DNA of 64,000 nucleotides from Variovorax sp. IB41 (GTDB lineage: Bacteria; Pseudomonadota; Gammaproteobacteria; Burkholderiales; Burkholderiaceae_C). A program made the position numbers and the translations under genes. The notes below the pieces were generated by a model that saw only the letters and a list, made by a program, of their open reading frames with translations, searched no databases and was not told where the DNA came from. The stretch spans positions 496,001-560,000 of the forward strand of contig NZ_JAEFCB010000001.1 in the NCBI RefSeq assembly GCF_016405905.1, given 5' to 3'. This document shows, piece after piece, positions 7,975 through 14,421 of this stretch; within the stretch, counting starts at the first letter, position 1, and each line of letters begins with the position of its first letter.

Positions 7975-8799
7975 ATGGAGAAAAATTTCTCGAGCCAGTT
8001 CGCTGGCTTCTCTGATTCCACTTCTGAGGAACTGCATGCGATAGAAGGTATTGCACTTGCAAGACAGTCAAAAAATTTTGACCTGCTTCGGAGCGCAAAA
8101 ATCTCGTCCGCGATTGGTACCCTGGAACTGCTTCCACTAGCACGGGTCTGGAAATCTATCGGGCTGCCGGCCGTAGCATCAGTGTGCCAGACAGTCACCT
8201 CTGCCATCCAAAGCGGCGAACCAACTGCCAGAGTTGACAAGGGAGTCGTTCACTTCCTCCGCGCCATCGAACCTGGTCCAGAGTCTGATCAGATTGATAG
8301 ATTCCTATTGACGTTCCGCAAGAGCCTTAAATCTGCAGGTGTTGAAACGGCGTCAGCAATGGCAATCTCAGGGGCATTCGGCGAGATGCACGACAACATT
8401 TGGGAGCACAGTGGAAAACCCCAATCTGGGCTCTGCGGGTATGAAATTTACCCCTCTCGTTCCGTCGCTTTTGGGGTCGCGGACAGTGGATGGGGACTTT
8501 CGGGTGCGTACGCCGAAGCGCGTCCCTCTGAGCCCCAAAAACTCGCATCACAGCTTATGACAGCAGCCGTTATGAATGGAGCCTCACGCTTCAGCGAGAC
8601 CGGTCGAGGCACTGGATTTAGCACTTTGCTTCGAATACTTCGCAAGTTCGACGCTTCGATTCGAGTGCGATCTGACGATGTCTCACTGAACCTCAAGCCA
8701 AACGGCGCAAGCGCGCATGAAGCCACGTTAAAAAGCCAGGCGCAACTGAGGGGATTCGTCGTTTGCGCTCAGATCAACCTTTGCCACACGAAGTCTTGA
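7975..8799 (+). CDS. GHKL-type ATPase domain protein
   Basis: A 274-residue protein whose C-terminal half carries all three ATP-binding signatures of the GHKL (HSP90/histidine kinase/MutL) fold: N-box FGEMHDNIWEHS (Glu137, Asn141), G1 box VADSGWG (Asp170) and G2 box ETGRGTGF (residues 208-215). No phospho-acceptor His domain and no membrane segment are visible. Residues 1-120 form an unknown helical region. It starts 33 bases after the resolvase. Its last 72 bases overlap, tail to tail, the end of the Cys-rich gene on the other strand. The nearby STAS-like protein suggests a partner-switching module like anti-sigma kinase and antagonist pairs, but no sigma factor is present. Confidence 0.7.
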   Translation: MEKNFSSQFAGFSDSTSEELHAIEGIALARQSKNFDLLRSAKISSAIGTLELLPLARVWKSIGLPAVASVCQTVTSAIQSGEPTARVDKGVVHFLRAIEPGPESDQIDRFLLTFRKSLKSAGVETASAMAISGAFGEMHDNIWEHSGKPQSGLCGYEIYPSRSVAFGVADSGWGLSGAYAEARPSEPQKLASQLMTAAVMNGASRFSETGRGTGFSTLLRILRKFDASIRVRSDDVSLNLKPNGASAHEATLKSQAQLRGFVVCAQINLCHTKS

Positions 8800-9927
8800 G
8801 ATTCGCGGACTTGAAGAGAGCTTAGGACTCTGGCGAGCTAGGCGGTCAACCTGACGACACTGTTCCATGGTCAATTGGAAAATTTCCCCTACCGGCATCA
8901 AAGCTATGCTCGGGTCTGTAATCCAGCGATGGCGGCGATCACCGGTCGCGGGAACTAGTGTTTGTCGCTTACGCGCTTTCATGTGCGCGTTCGTGTCGAG
9001 CTGCGTGACAGTTTCAAAAATGCGGTGCAGTGTTTCATAGCGATGAACGCCGCCGCGCACAAAAATGCTTAGCGGCCAAGCTATATCCGCACCCATTCGA
9101 GCCAGGCGACTCAGATACCGGTCCATCGCCTCCGACGCACCCGCACCTGTCGCGAACTCAAAGGAAATGGTGCGGCATCCAGTCCCCTTGATCAGCTCAG
9201 CGTAAAAGTCGAAATCTGCCTGATTCCGGGCGTTCACATGTAGCGCGGTCGGTAGCCCTGCCCTGTTCATCTCGCTCCACACAATGCCGATCCGCTTGCG
9301 AGCGTGCAAATTGTCTGAACGCGGCACATCTGCAATCAAGCTGAAGTTTGGAGATGTCGCAGCAACAATGCCTGACGCTTTCAGGCCCGCGAAAAGTCGC
9401 TCTCTACCTGCTTTCCCCAATCTCCATATTTGCTCGATCCGATAGTCTTGGTCAACACCAGTCAGCACCCAACCTCCAGCGGGTGTACCGCCGAATTTCT
9501 GGTTCAGCTCTGAAGCGGTCAAGGCTACCAGCCCGTCGGCTGTTCGTTTGCAAGCTGCGTTTATGGGGAGGACGCCGAACTGGATAAGAGCCATATTGAG
9601 GCCAAGCATCGGTTTCTCGATAATTGGCAACCACACCGGCAGGCGCGGCCAAGCAACAGCAGGCTTCAATTCGATGCCGTCGAGTCCAAAACCCTCCACC
9701 TCATTCAAGCGCCGGACGAAGCGCTGAGGGGCATGCGAGCACACAACGTCGCAGGAATTCGGATCCTCGCAGCTACAAAAATCGAGGCAGTGAACGACCG
9801 AGCCATCAAGCTGCAGTCCTCCGCACGAGGTCTTGAGGTGACAGCTACCGCAACCAAGCAGGAGAGACGCGCTTTCTTTGTGCTGGATTTGCGAGATCGG
9901 AATCGACTGTTTTTCGTTCGGCAGCAT
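8728..9927 (-). CDS. Cys-rich protein of unknown function (DUF4417-like?)
   Basis: A 399-residue soluble protein. The N-terminus (residues about 25-65) has a dense cysteine cluster (CGSCHLKTSC, then CLDFCSCEDPNSCDVVC), which probably binds metal or an Fe-S cluster. The rest has alternating strands and helices suggestive of a TIM-like barrel. A stretch around SPNFSLIADVPRSDNLHARK weakly recalls the DUF4417 family of mobile elements. It begins 6 bases after the small gene on its 5' side, with GGAGTGA in front of the ATG, and is the last gene of the three-gene operon. Its end overlaps the end of the GHKL gene by 72 bases. The biochemical role is unknown. Confidence 0.5.
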   Translation of the reverse strand: MLPNEKQSIPISQIQHKESASLLLGCGSCHLKTSCGGLQLDGSVVHCLDFCSCEDPNSCDVVCSHAPQRFVRRLNEVEGFGLDGIELKPAVAWPRLPVWLPIIEKPMLGLNMALIQFGVLPINAACKRTADGLVALTASELNQKFGGTPAGGWVLTGVDQDYRIEQIWRLGKAGRERLFAGLKASGIVAATSPNFSLIADVPRSDNLHARKRIGIVWSEMNRAGLPTALHVNARNQADFDFYAELIKGTGCRTISFEFATGAGASEAMDRYLSRLARMGADIAWPLSIFVRGGVHRYETLHRIFETVTQLDTNAHMKARKRQTLVPATGDRRHRWITDPSIALMPVGEIFQLTMEQCRQVDRLARQSPKLSSSPRISRLRVAKVDLSANDESPQLRLAF

Positions 9928-9933
9928 GCGAGA

Positions 9934-10299
9934 TCACTCCAGGATTCGTACGTGGATTAGGCCTGCCTCGGTATGGCGCTCTTCGATGACAGCAGCAAAG
10001 TATTTGTGCGGCCGATCAATCATCTCGGACACCAACTGCATCGCAGTCGGTCCCTCGACCGTTGCCACTCGTTCGTCCTTCAGATAGCAGTCAACTTGCC
10101 CGCCCCCCTCCGCTTTGAGGAGCAATACCGTCTCTGGAGCTAGCTTCTCAATCGCAGTGGTTGCCCTTGCGAGCAACACACGCGTGACAAACACGGGGGC
10201 ATTCGCTCCAGTTAAGAGGTCGGCCGCAGCCAACTCGGCCTCTCGCGCCCAAGCTTTGTGGTGGTCCTTAGAGCGCGACCGGATGAACTCGATCCCCAT
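9934..10299 (-). CDS. Hypothetical protein of a three-gene operon
   Basis: A 121-residue soluble protein I do not recognise. The first about 60 residues look helical (KDHHKAWAREAELAAADLL, FVTRVLLARATTAIEKL), and the rest is mixed strand and helix. The ATG has GGAGA six bases upstream. The gene overlaps the end of the STAS-like gene by 32 bases and is followed 6 bases later by the Cys-rich gene, so it is a firm part of that operon. Confidence 0.5.
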   Translation of the reverse strand: MGIEFIRSRSKDHHKAWAREAELAAADLLTGANAPVFVTRVLLARATTAIEKLAPETVLLLKAEGGGQVDCYLKDERVATVEGPTAMQLVSEMIDRPHKYFAAVIEERHTEAGLIHVRILE

Positions 10300-10879
10300 G
10301 ACGAATCTCCTTAAGAAGAGAGCGATACCGCCTAGAACGCCCTTCGCTTCTCACCGTGACCAAGCCCTTTCCGGCAAGGTCTGTGAGCCGGTTGTGCCAA
10401 GCGGTCACCCCCGGAGTTTTGCGAAGCTCAAACAAAGCTTTTGCGTCGCACTCATCTTGCAGAGCAAGCAAATCGAGTGTGTCCGCCAAGGTCTGGTCAA
10501 TATCACCAACTAGCTTGGTGCATCGAATCCCGCCATCCCCGTACTCGCCAAAGAGATACACGTCGCCGTACTTAGCGGCAACGAACTCGGCTTCCTCGAT
10601 CGTTTCTGGTGCGGCATTCACAAAGATCGTCGGCTTGTGAAACGTTCCCCCGATGTATTCACGGAGCCCCCGTAGTGATGCTCGAAACGCACTAGCGGTG
10701 ACCATCTCAACCCCATGAAGATCAACCACCACAAGATCGTCGTCCAGCTTGGGCACACGGGCAATCAGTTCTGCCAACAGCTTCTTCCCTACGGCCTCGC
10801 CCGCCCAAACTTCGCCGCCACCAACTCCTTGGGCGGGGAGCAAAAAAAACGTCGGATACTTTTTCATCAAATCATTCAC
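10268..10879 (-). CDS. STAS-like (DUF4325-type) protein with C-terminal winged helix
   Basis: A 203-residue protein, first gene of the minus-strand operon. Residues about 30-110 resemble DUF4325/STAS-like domains: a strand followed by DLHGVEMVTASAFRASLRGL, equivalent to the segment that carries the phospho-acceptor Ser/Thr in anti-sigma antagonists. Residues about 140-200 look like a winged helix (KALFELRKTPGVTAWHNRL, wing GLVTVRSEGRSRRYRSL). The start may be GTG (10879) or the ATG four codons later; neither has a strong ribosome site. A perfect 20-base palindrome covers the GTG, which suggests the protein represses its own promoter. It is the likely partner of the GHKL ATPase. Confidence 0.6.
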   Translation of the reverse strand: MNDLMKKYPTFFLLPAQGVGGGEVWAGEAVGKKLLAELIARVPKLDDDLVVVDLHGVEMVTASAFRASLRGLREYIGGTFHKPTIFVNAAPETIEEAEFVAAKYGDVYLFGEYGDGGIRCTKLVGDIDQTLADTLDLLALQDECDAKALFELRKTPGVTAWHNRLTDLAGKGLVTVRSEGRSRRYRSLLKEIRHGDRVHPVAL

Positions 10880-10893
10880 TGAATTCAGTGAAT
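10874..10893. promoter_or_regulatory. Perfect 20-base palindrome in a divergent promoter region
   Basis: The sequence ATTCACTGAATTCAGTGAAT reads the same on both strands. It lies between the STAS-like operon (minus) and the Shedu-type gene (plus, start 10971) and covers the GTG start of the STAS-like gene. Perfect symmetry over two helical turns is typical of an operator for a homodimeric regulator. The winged helix in the adjacent gene product is the obvious candidate. Confidence 0.6.
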
Positions 10894-10970
10894 ATACGAC
10901 AATCTCAAGTGTCGCGCAATCTTTTCACTTATCGCTGGTCTTGACCAGCTCACCCAGCGTGGAGGAACGT

Positions 10971-11926
10971 ATGTCTCGAATCGAAGGTCGCCTTGCAAGG
11001 ACCCTGCTGAACAAGAAGACGGTCGTCACCCGCGCCGTGTTTTGGAAGATTCCACACTCCTCTGAGAAGGAGGACATCCGATTGAAGCTCGGCCGGTACA
11101 AAAAGCCAGAGGACTTCGAACTCGATGAGGAAGTTGAACTCCTCGCCCCAAAGAGCGAACTCACACTGGATCAAGAAGAGTTCCAAGCCCTGCTCGCGTT
11201 TCTGTCGGAGAGCTACGAACCTTTTCGCCAAGGCGTTAAGGCGTTCTTCCTCTCGACCGTCCTTTTGACACGGAGAACGCCACTCAGATTCGCGCGCTCT
11301 TCTCGCTCCCAAACAAGCGCGAGCTCATCCGTTTTATCCTGACGAACGACGTCATTCCGGAGGAGTTGGCGGCAGGCCTACAACAGGCGCGACGTGCGCG
11401 CGCCGTTCGAGAATTTGAGCGCATGCTTGCGGACGATCTACGCGAGGCTCCGTGGCAAGAATGGTTTCAACGGAACAGCTGGGTTCTCGGCAGCCAGTTT
11501 GTCAGAGTCCTCGACGAACGCCATATCGACACACAGCACATCTCAGACTTCTTGATGGAGGCCTATGACGGTTTCCTGGACGTCGTAGAGATCAAGCGAC
11601 CTGACGGTGGTCTTGCGTTTTGGGCCGGGTCCCTCGATCACGGAAACTATGTTCCGTCGGTAGATTTGACGAAGGCAATCACCCAGGCAGCACGCTACAT
11701 CTTCGAGGTCGAACGCGAGGCCAACAGCGTCAAATTTCTGGAACGAGTTGGAGGAGTTAAGACGGTCAAGCCTCGCTGCGTGCTTGTCTATGGTCGGTCA
11801 GCCAACTGGAATGACAGCCAAGCCGAGGCGTATCGAATTTTGAACGCGAGCTACCACAACCTAACCGTGCTCACTTACGACCACGTCCTAGAACGCGCGC
11901 GCCGCATCTGTGGGGTCAAGTCGTGA
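10971..11926 (+). pseudogene. Shedu-type (SduA, DUF4263) nuclease, frameshifted
   Basis: Shedu proteins are single-gene anti-phage nucleases. The ATG at 10971 follows a strong GGAGGA site. The first frame reads normally to about residue 92 (SESYEPFRQGVKAF); its natural continuation, PLDRPFDTENATQIRALFS, is in another frame from about base 11250. The second frame runs on without a stop to 11926 and includes WQEWFQRNSWVLGS and the nuclease core FLDVVEIKRPDGG (the D...ExK motif). One missing base near 11245-11252 explains this. Without correction the first frame stops at 11342. No slippery heptamer is visible, so programmed frameshifting is unlikely; a mutation or a sequencing error remains possible. 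Confidence 0.75.
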
Positions 11927-12082
11927 CACTCCATGGCAAACGAGCCCATTTCAGAGCACCACACTTCGCCTGCAATCTCAAAGAGCGATGAAAACGTCTA
12001 CGCCCTATCCATGTCATGCCACTTAGCTCCACAACGCATCGTGACATGAATCGTGACACAAGCTTCACCCAAGTTCGTTTGG

Positions 12083-12120
12083 CAAAAGAAAATGGCCTAG
12101 CAATTTCTCGCTAAGCCATT
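12083..12120 (-). terminator. Rho-independent terminator of tRNA-Lys
   Basis: Arms at 12091-12101 and 12110-12120 form an 11-pair hairpin with one G-U pair and an 8-base loop. On the minus strand it is followed by TTCTTTT. It lies 20 bases after the 3' end of tRNA-Lys, so the tRNA transcript ends here and the island to the left has not removed it. Confidence 0.75.
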
Positions 12121-12139
12121 GACTTCATTCAGTATTTGT

Positions 12140-12215
12140 TGGTAGGACGTACTGGATTCGAACCAGTGACCAACGGATTAAAAGTCCGCTGCTCTACCAA
12201 CTGAGCTAACGTCCC
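12140..12215 (-). tRNA. tRNA-Lys (anticodon UUU)
   Basis: A complete 76-nucleotide cloverleaf. The 5' GGGACGT pairs with ACGTCCT at the 3' side, with a G-U first pair. The D-arm is TAGCTCAGTTGGTAGAGC, the anticodon loop CTTTTAA, and the T-arm carries GGTTCGAATCC. The terminal CCA is encoded. It lies downstream of tcdA on the same strand. Such genes are common integration sites, and the accessory island lies on its 3' side. Confidence 0.97.
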
Positions 12216-12263
12216 GGAACCATTTTTTGCTTCTTGCCGACGTTGAATCCGGCAAAGCCAAAG

Positions 12264-12296
12264 ATTATAGCGTGGCGTTGCTCGCGATTTTGTCGA
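12264..12296 (-). promoter_or_regulatory. Probable tRNA-Lys promoter
   Basis: On the minus strand a perfect TATAAT hexamer (12264-12269) lies about 48 bases before the mature tRNA start, just at the 3' end of tcdA. A TCGACA upstream (12291-12296) could be the -35 element, but the spacer of 21 bases is long. Confidence 0.5.
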
Positions 12297-13107
12297 GAAC
12301 CCAACCCGCCGCACATTGTCCAAAGGTGGCCGTGACGCTCACCACCGAGCCGTAGCCATGGCAATTGAGCGAACCGTCGCCTTCTTCGATCGCGCAGGAC
12401 GCATCGGGTGGCGCAACGCTTTCGCGGCTGAAGACGCAGGTAACGCCGATCTTGCGGCCTTCGCGCGGCGCGCCGTGGTCCTTGCGCAGGCGCTGGCGAA
12501 GCTGGGCCAGCAGCGGGTCGTGCGTGACGAGCGAAAGATCGTCGATGTCGACCTTGTGCGCCTGCCGCTTGCCGCCCGCCGCGCCCACCGTGATGAACGC
12601 CGCGCGCGATGCGCGTGCCCACGCGGCCATGGTGAGCTTGGCCTTCACCTGGTCGCAGGCGTCAATGACGGCGGTGGTCGGGCCGTTCGCGGCCTTAGCC
12701 GCGTCGAGCAATGCAGTCCAGTTGCCGGGCTCCACGAACTCGTCGAGCGCAAGTACCTTGCAGTCCGGGTTGATCTGCGCGATGCGATCGCGCATGGCCT
12801 CGACCTTCGCCTGGCCCACGGTCGTATCGAGCGCGTGGATCTGGCGGTTGATGTTCGATTCCGAGACGTGGTCCAGGTCGACCAGCGTCAGCCGCCCCAC
12901 CCCGCTGCGCGCCAGGGCCTCGACCGCCCACGAACCCACGCCGCCGATGCCGGCGACCAGCACGTGGGCGTTGCGGATGCGCGCGGCACCGGCCACGCCG
13001 TAAAGACGCTCCAGGCCGCCGAAGCGGCGCGCAAAGTCAGGCGCCGCGGTGTCGGTGACGACATCCGCGGCGGCTGGTGTGAACGCTGCAGGCAGGGTGG
13101 CGTTCAA
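12265..13107 (-). CDS. tcdA: tRNA threonylcarbamoyladenosine dehydratase (TcdA/CsdL)
   Basis: A 280-residue E1/ThiF-family enzyme that uses ATP to cyclise the N6-threonylcarbamoyl group on A37 of ANN-decoding tRNAs. It has the nucleotide-binding GIGGVGSWAVEALARSG near residues 53-70, then TLVDLDHVSESNINRQ, and the conserved IDACDQVKAK. The length fits E. coli TcdA. No ATG is available at the N-terminus; a TTG at 13107 preceded by GGAG is used. It follows ybgF by 19 bases and sits next to tRNA-Lys(UUU), which itself carries the modified base in bacteria. Confidence 0.88.
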   Translation of the reverse strand: MNATLPAAFTPAAADVVTDTAAPDFARRFGGLERLYGVAGAARIRNAHVLVAGIGGVGSWAVEALARSGVGRLTLVDLDHVSESNINRQIHALDTTVGQAKVEAMRDRIAQINPDCKVLALDEFVEPGNWTALLDAAKAANGPTTAVIDACDQVKAKLTMAAWARASRAAFITVGAAGGKRQAHKVDIDDLSLVTHDPLLAQLRQRLRKDHGAPREGRKIGVTCVFSRESVAPPDASCAIEEGDGSLNCHGYGSVVSVTATFGQCAAGWVLDKIASNATL

Positions 13108-13126
13108 GCGGCGTGCTCCGCCGGCA

Positions 13127-13876
13127 CTAGCGCAGGCGCGAGAGACGCTCTCGGCCTGCCTGTGCGGCTTCGGACTGCGGGTACGCCTTGGCCAGGTCTT
13201 CCAGCGTGCGGCGTGCCGAGCGCGTGTCCTTCAGCTCGATCTGGCAGTTCGCGATCGACAGCACGGCCTCGGGGGCCTTGGCGTGATCGGGCGCGAGCGA
13301 GAGCATCGAGCGGAAGTTCGCGATGGCCTCGTTGTAGTTGCGCGTGGCGTACTGCGCATTGCCCAGCCAGAACAGCGCCGAGGCGTTGTAGCCGCTTTGC
13401 GGGTAGCGCTTGACGAATTCGGCGAAGGCCGTTTGCGACTGCGCGAACTGGCCGGCACGGAAGATGCCGAGCGCAGCCTCGAAGTCGGCCTTCTCCTTGG
13501 GATCGGCGTTGAACTCGCGGCCGTCGACCGTCACCTTGGACGGCTCGTTCTGCTTGAGCTTGTCGTCGATGGTGCTCTGGCGCGACTGCATTTCGCTCAG
13601 CGTGCGCGTGAGCTGTTCGTTCTGGCCGGTCATGCGCGCCAGGTCGCCCCGCATCTGCTCGATCTGGTTTTGCAGGTCGAGCAGGCTGCGGCGCAACTGG
13701 CCGTTCTCGTCGGTCAGCCGCTGGTCGGTTTGCTGGCGCATGGCCTCGACGCGCTGGCGCAGATCGAGAATGGCCTTGCGAGCCTCGTCATCCTCGAACA
13801 ACGCGGCCTGCGATCCCATCGAGACGCACAGCAGGGCGGCAGCCAGCGCCGCGCCCCGCAACAGGACGCGTGGCAT
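13127..13876 (-). CDS. ybgF: Tol-Pal system protein YbgF/CpoB
   Basis: A periplasmic protein of 249 residues that links outer-membrane constriction with peptidoglycan synthesis at division. It has a signal peptide ending near SQA, a coiled coil (residues about 25-105, many Gln/Arg heptads) for trimerisation, and three TPR units at the C-terminus (FEAALGIFRAGQFAQS, ALFWLGNAQYATRNYNEAI and the following pair). The ATG at 13876 shares one base with the pal stop (TGATG). A GTG one codon upstream is an alternative start. It follows pal in the usual order. Confidence 0.92.
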   Translation of the reverse strand: MPRVLLRGAALAAALLCVSMGSQAALFEDDEARKAILDLRQRVEAMRQQTDQRLTDENGQLRRSLLDLQNQIEQMRGDLARMTGQNEQLTRTLSEMQSRQSTIDDKLKQNEPSKVTVDGREFNADPKEKADFEAALGIFRAGQFAQSQTAFAEFVKRYPQSGYNASALFWLGNAQYATRNYNEAIANFRSMLSLAPDHAKAPEAVLSIANCQIELKDTRSARRTLEDLAKAYPQSEAAQAGRERLSRLR

Positions 13877-14397
13877 CACCGGGTGGTGTAGCGGATTTCA
13901 GCGCGGCGGTTCTGTGCCCACGCCTCTTCGCCGGAGCCCTGCACGGCCGGCTTTTCCTTGCCGAAGCTCACGGCTTCGATCTGGCTGTCGCTCACGCCCA
14001 GCAGCGTCAGTGCGCGACGCACGGCTTCGGAGCGCTTCTGGCCGAGGGCCAGGTTGTACTCACGGCCACCGCGTTCATCGGTATGACCTTCGATCGAGAT
14101 GCGGCGCTGCGGAGCGCTCTTCAGGAAGCGCGCGTGGCCGTCGATGATCGACTGGAACTCGGGCTTGACCGTGTAGCTGTCGTAGTCGAAGTACACGATG
14201 CGCGCCACGCCCACCGGGCCTTGTGCATTGCCCGCGTTCGGGTCGGCATTGACCGGGGTCACGGCGCTGGCGCTGCCGCCTTGCTGGCCCGCAGAGCCAC
14301 GGCCATCGGTCACGGGCGTGTCGGTGAGCTTCGTGCCCGACGAGCAACCGGCGATAAGGGCCACGATGGCCAGCGAATAAATTGTGCGTTTCAACAT
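13876..14397 (-). CDS. pal: Peptidoglycan-associated lipoprotein Pal
   Basis: An outer-membrane lipoprotein of 173 residues. The lipobox is LIAGC (Cys18). A flexible Gly/Ser/Ala-rich linker follows, then the OmpA-like peptidoglycan-binding domain (VYFDYDSYTV, ISIEGHTDERGGREYNLALGQKR). The Asp/Arg pair that binds diaminopimelate is present in HTDERG. GAGGAG lies just before the ATG. Pal binds TolB and anchors the outer membrane to the wall. Its leader is nearly repeated in the upstream tolB-like gene. Confidence 0.95.
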   Translation of the reverse strand: MLKRTIYSLAIVALIAGCSSGTKLTDTPVTDGRGSAGQQGGSASAVTPVNADPNAGNAQGPVGVARIVYFDYDSYTVKPEFQSIIDGHARFLKSAPQRRISIEGHTDERGGREYNLALGQKRSEAVRRALTLLGVSDSQIEAVSFGKEKPAVQGSGEEAWAQNRRAEIRYTTR

Positions 14398-14421
14398 TTC
14401 GAACTCCTCAAATAAACCTGA

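Noticed and set aside
7965..8015. An ATG ten bases before the chosen start of the GHKL gene
   Set aside because: It is in another frame and stops after 16 codons.
11366..11926. A separate gene starting with TTG at 11366
   Set aside because: The frame is coding well upstream of 11366 and continues the first part of the Shedu-type protein. The GGAGGAG next to the TTG is too close to act and encodes conserved residues.
12140..12222. Search for a second copy of the tRNA-Lys 3' end as an attachment site
   Set aside because: I found no repeat of the T-arm or 3' end sequence in the island to the left.
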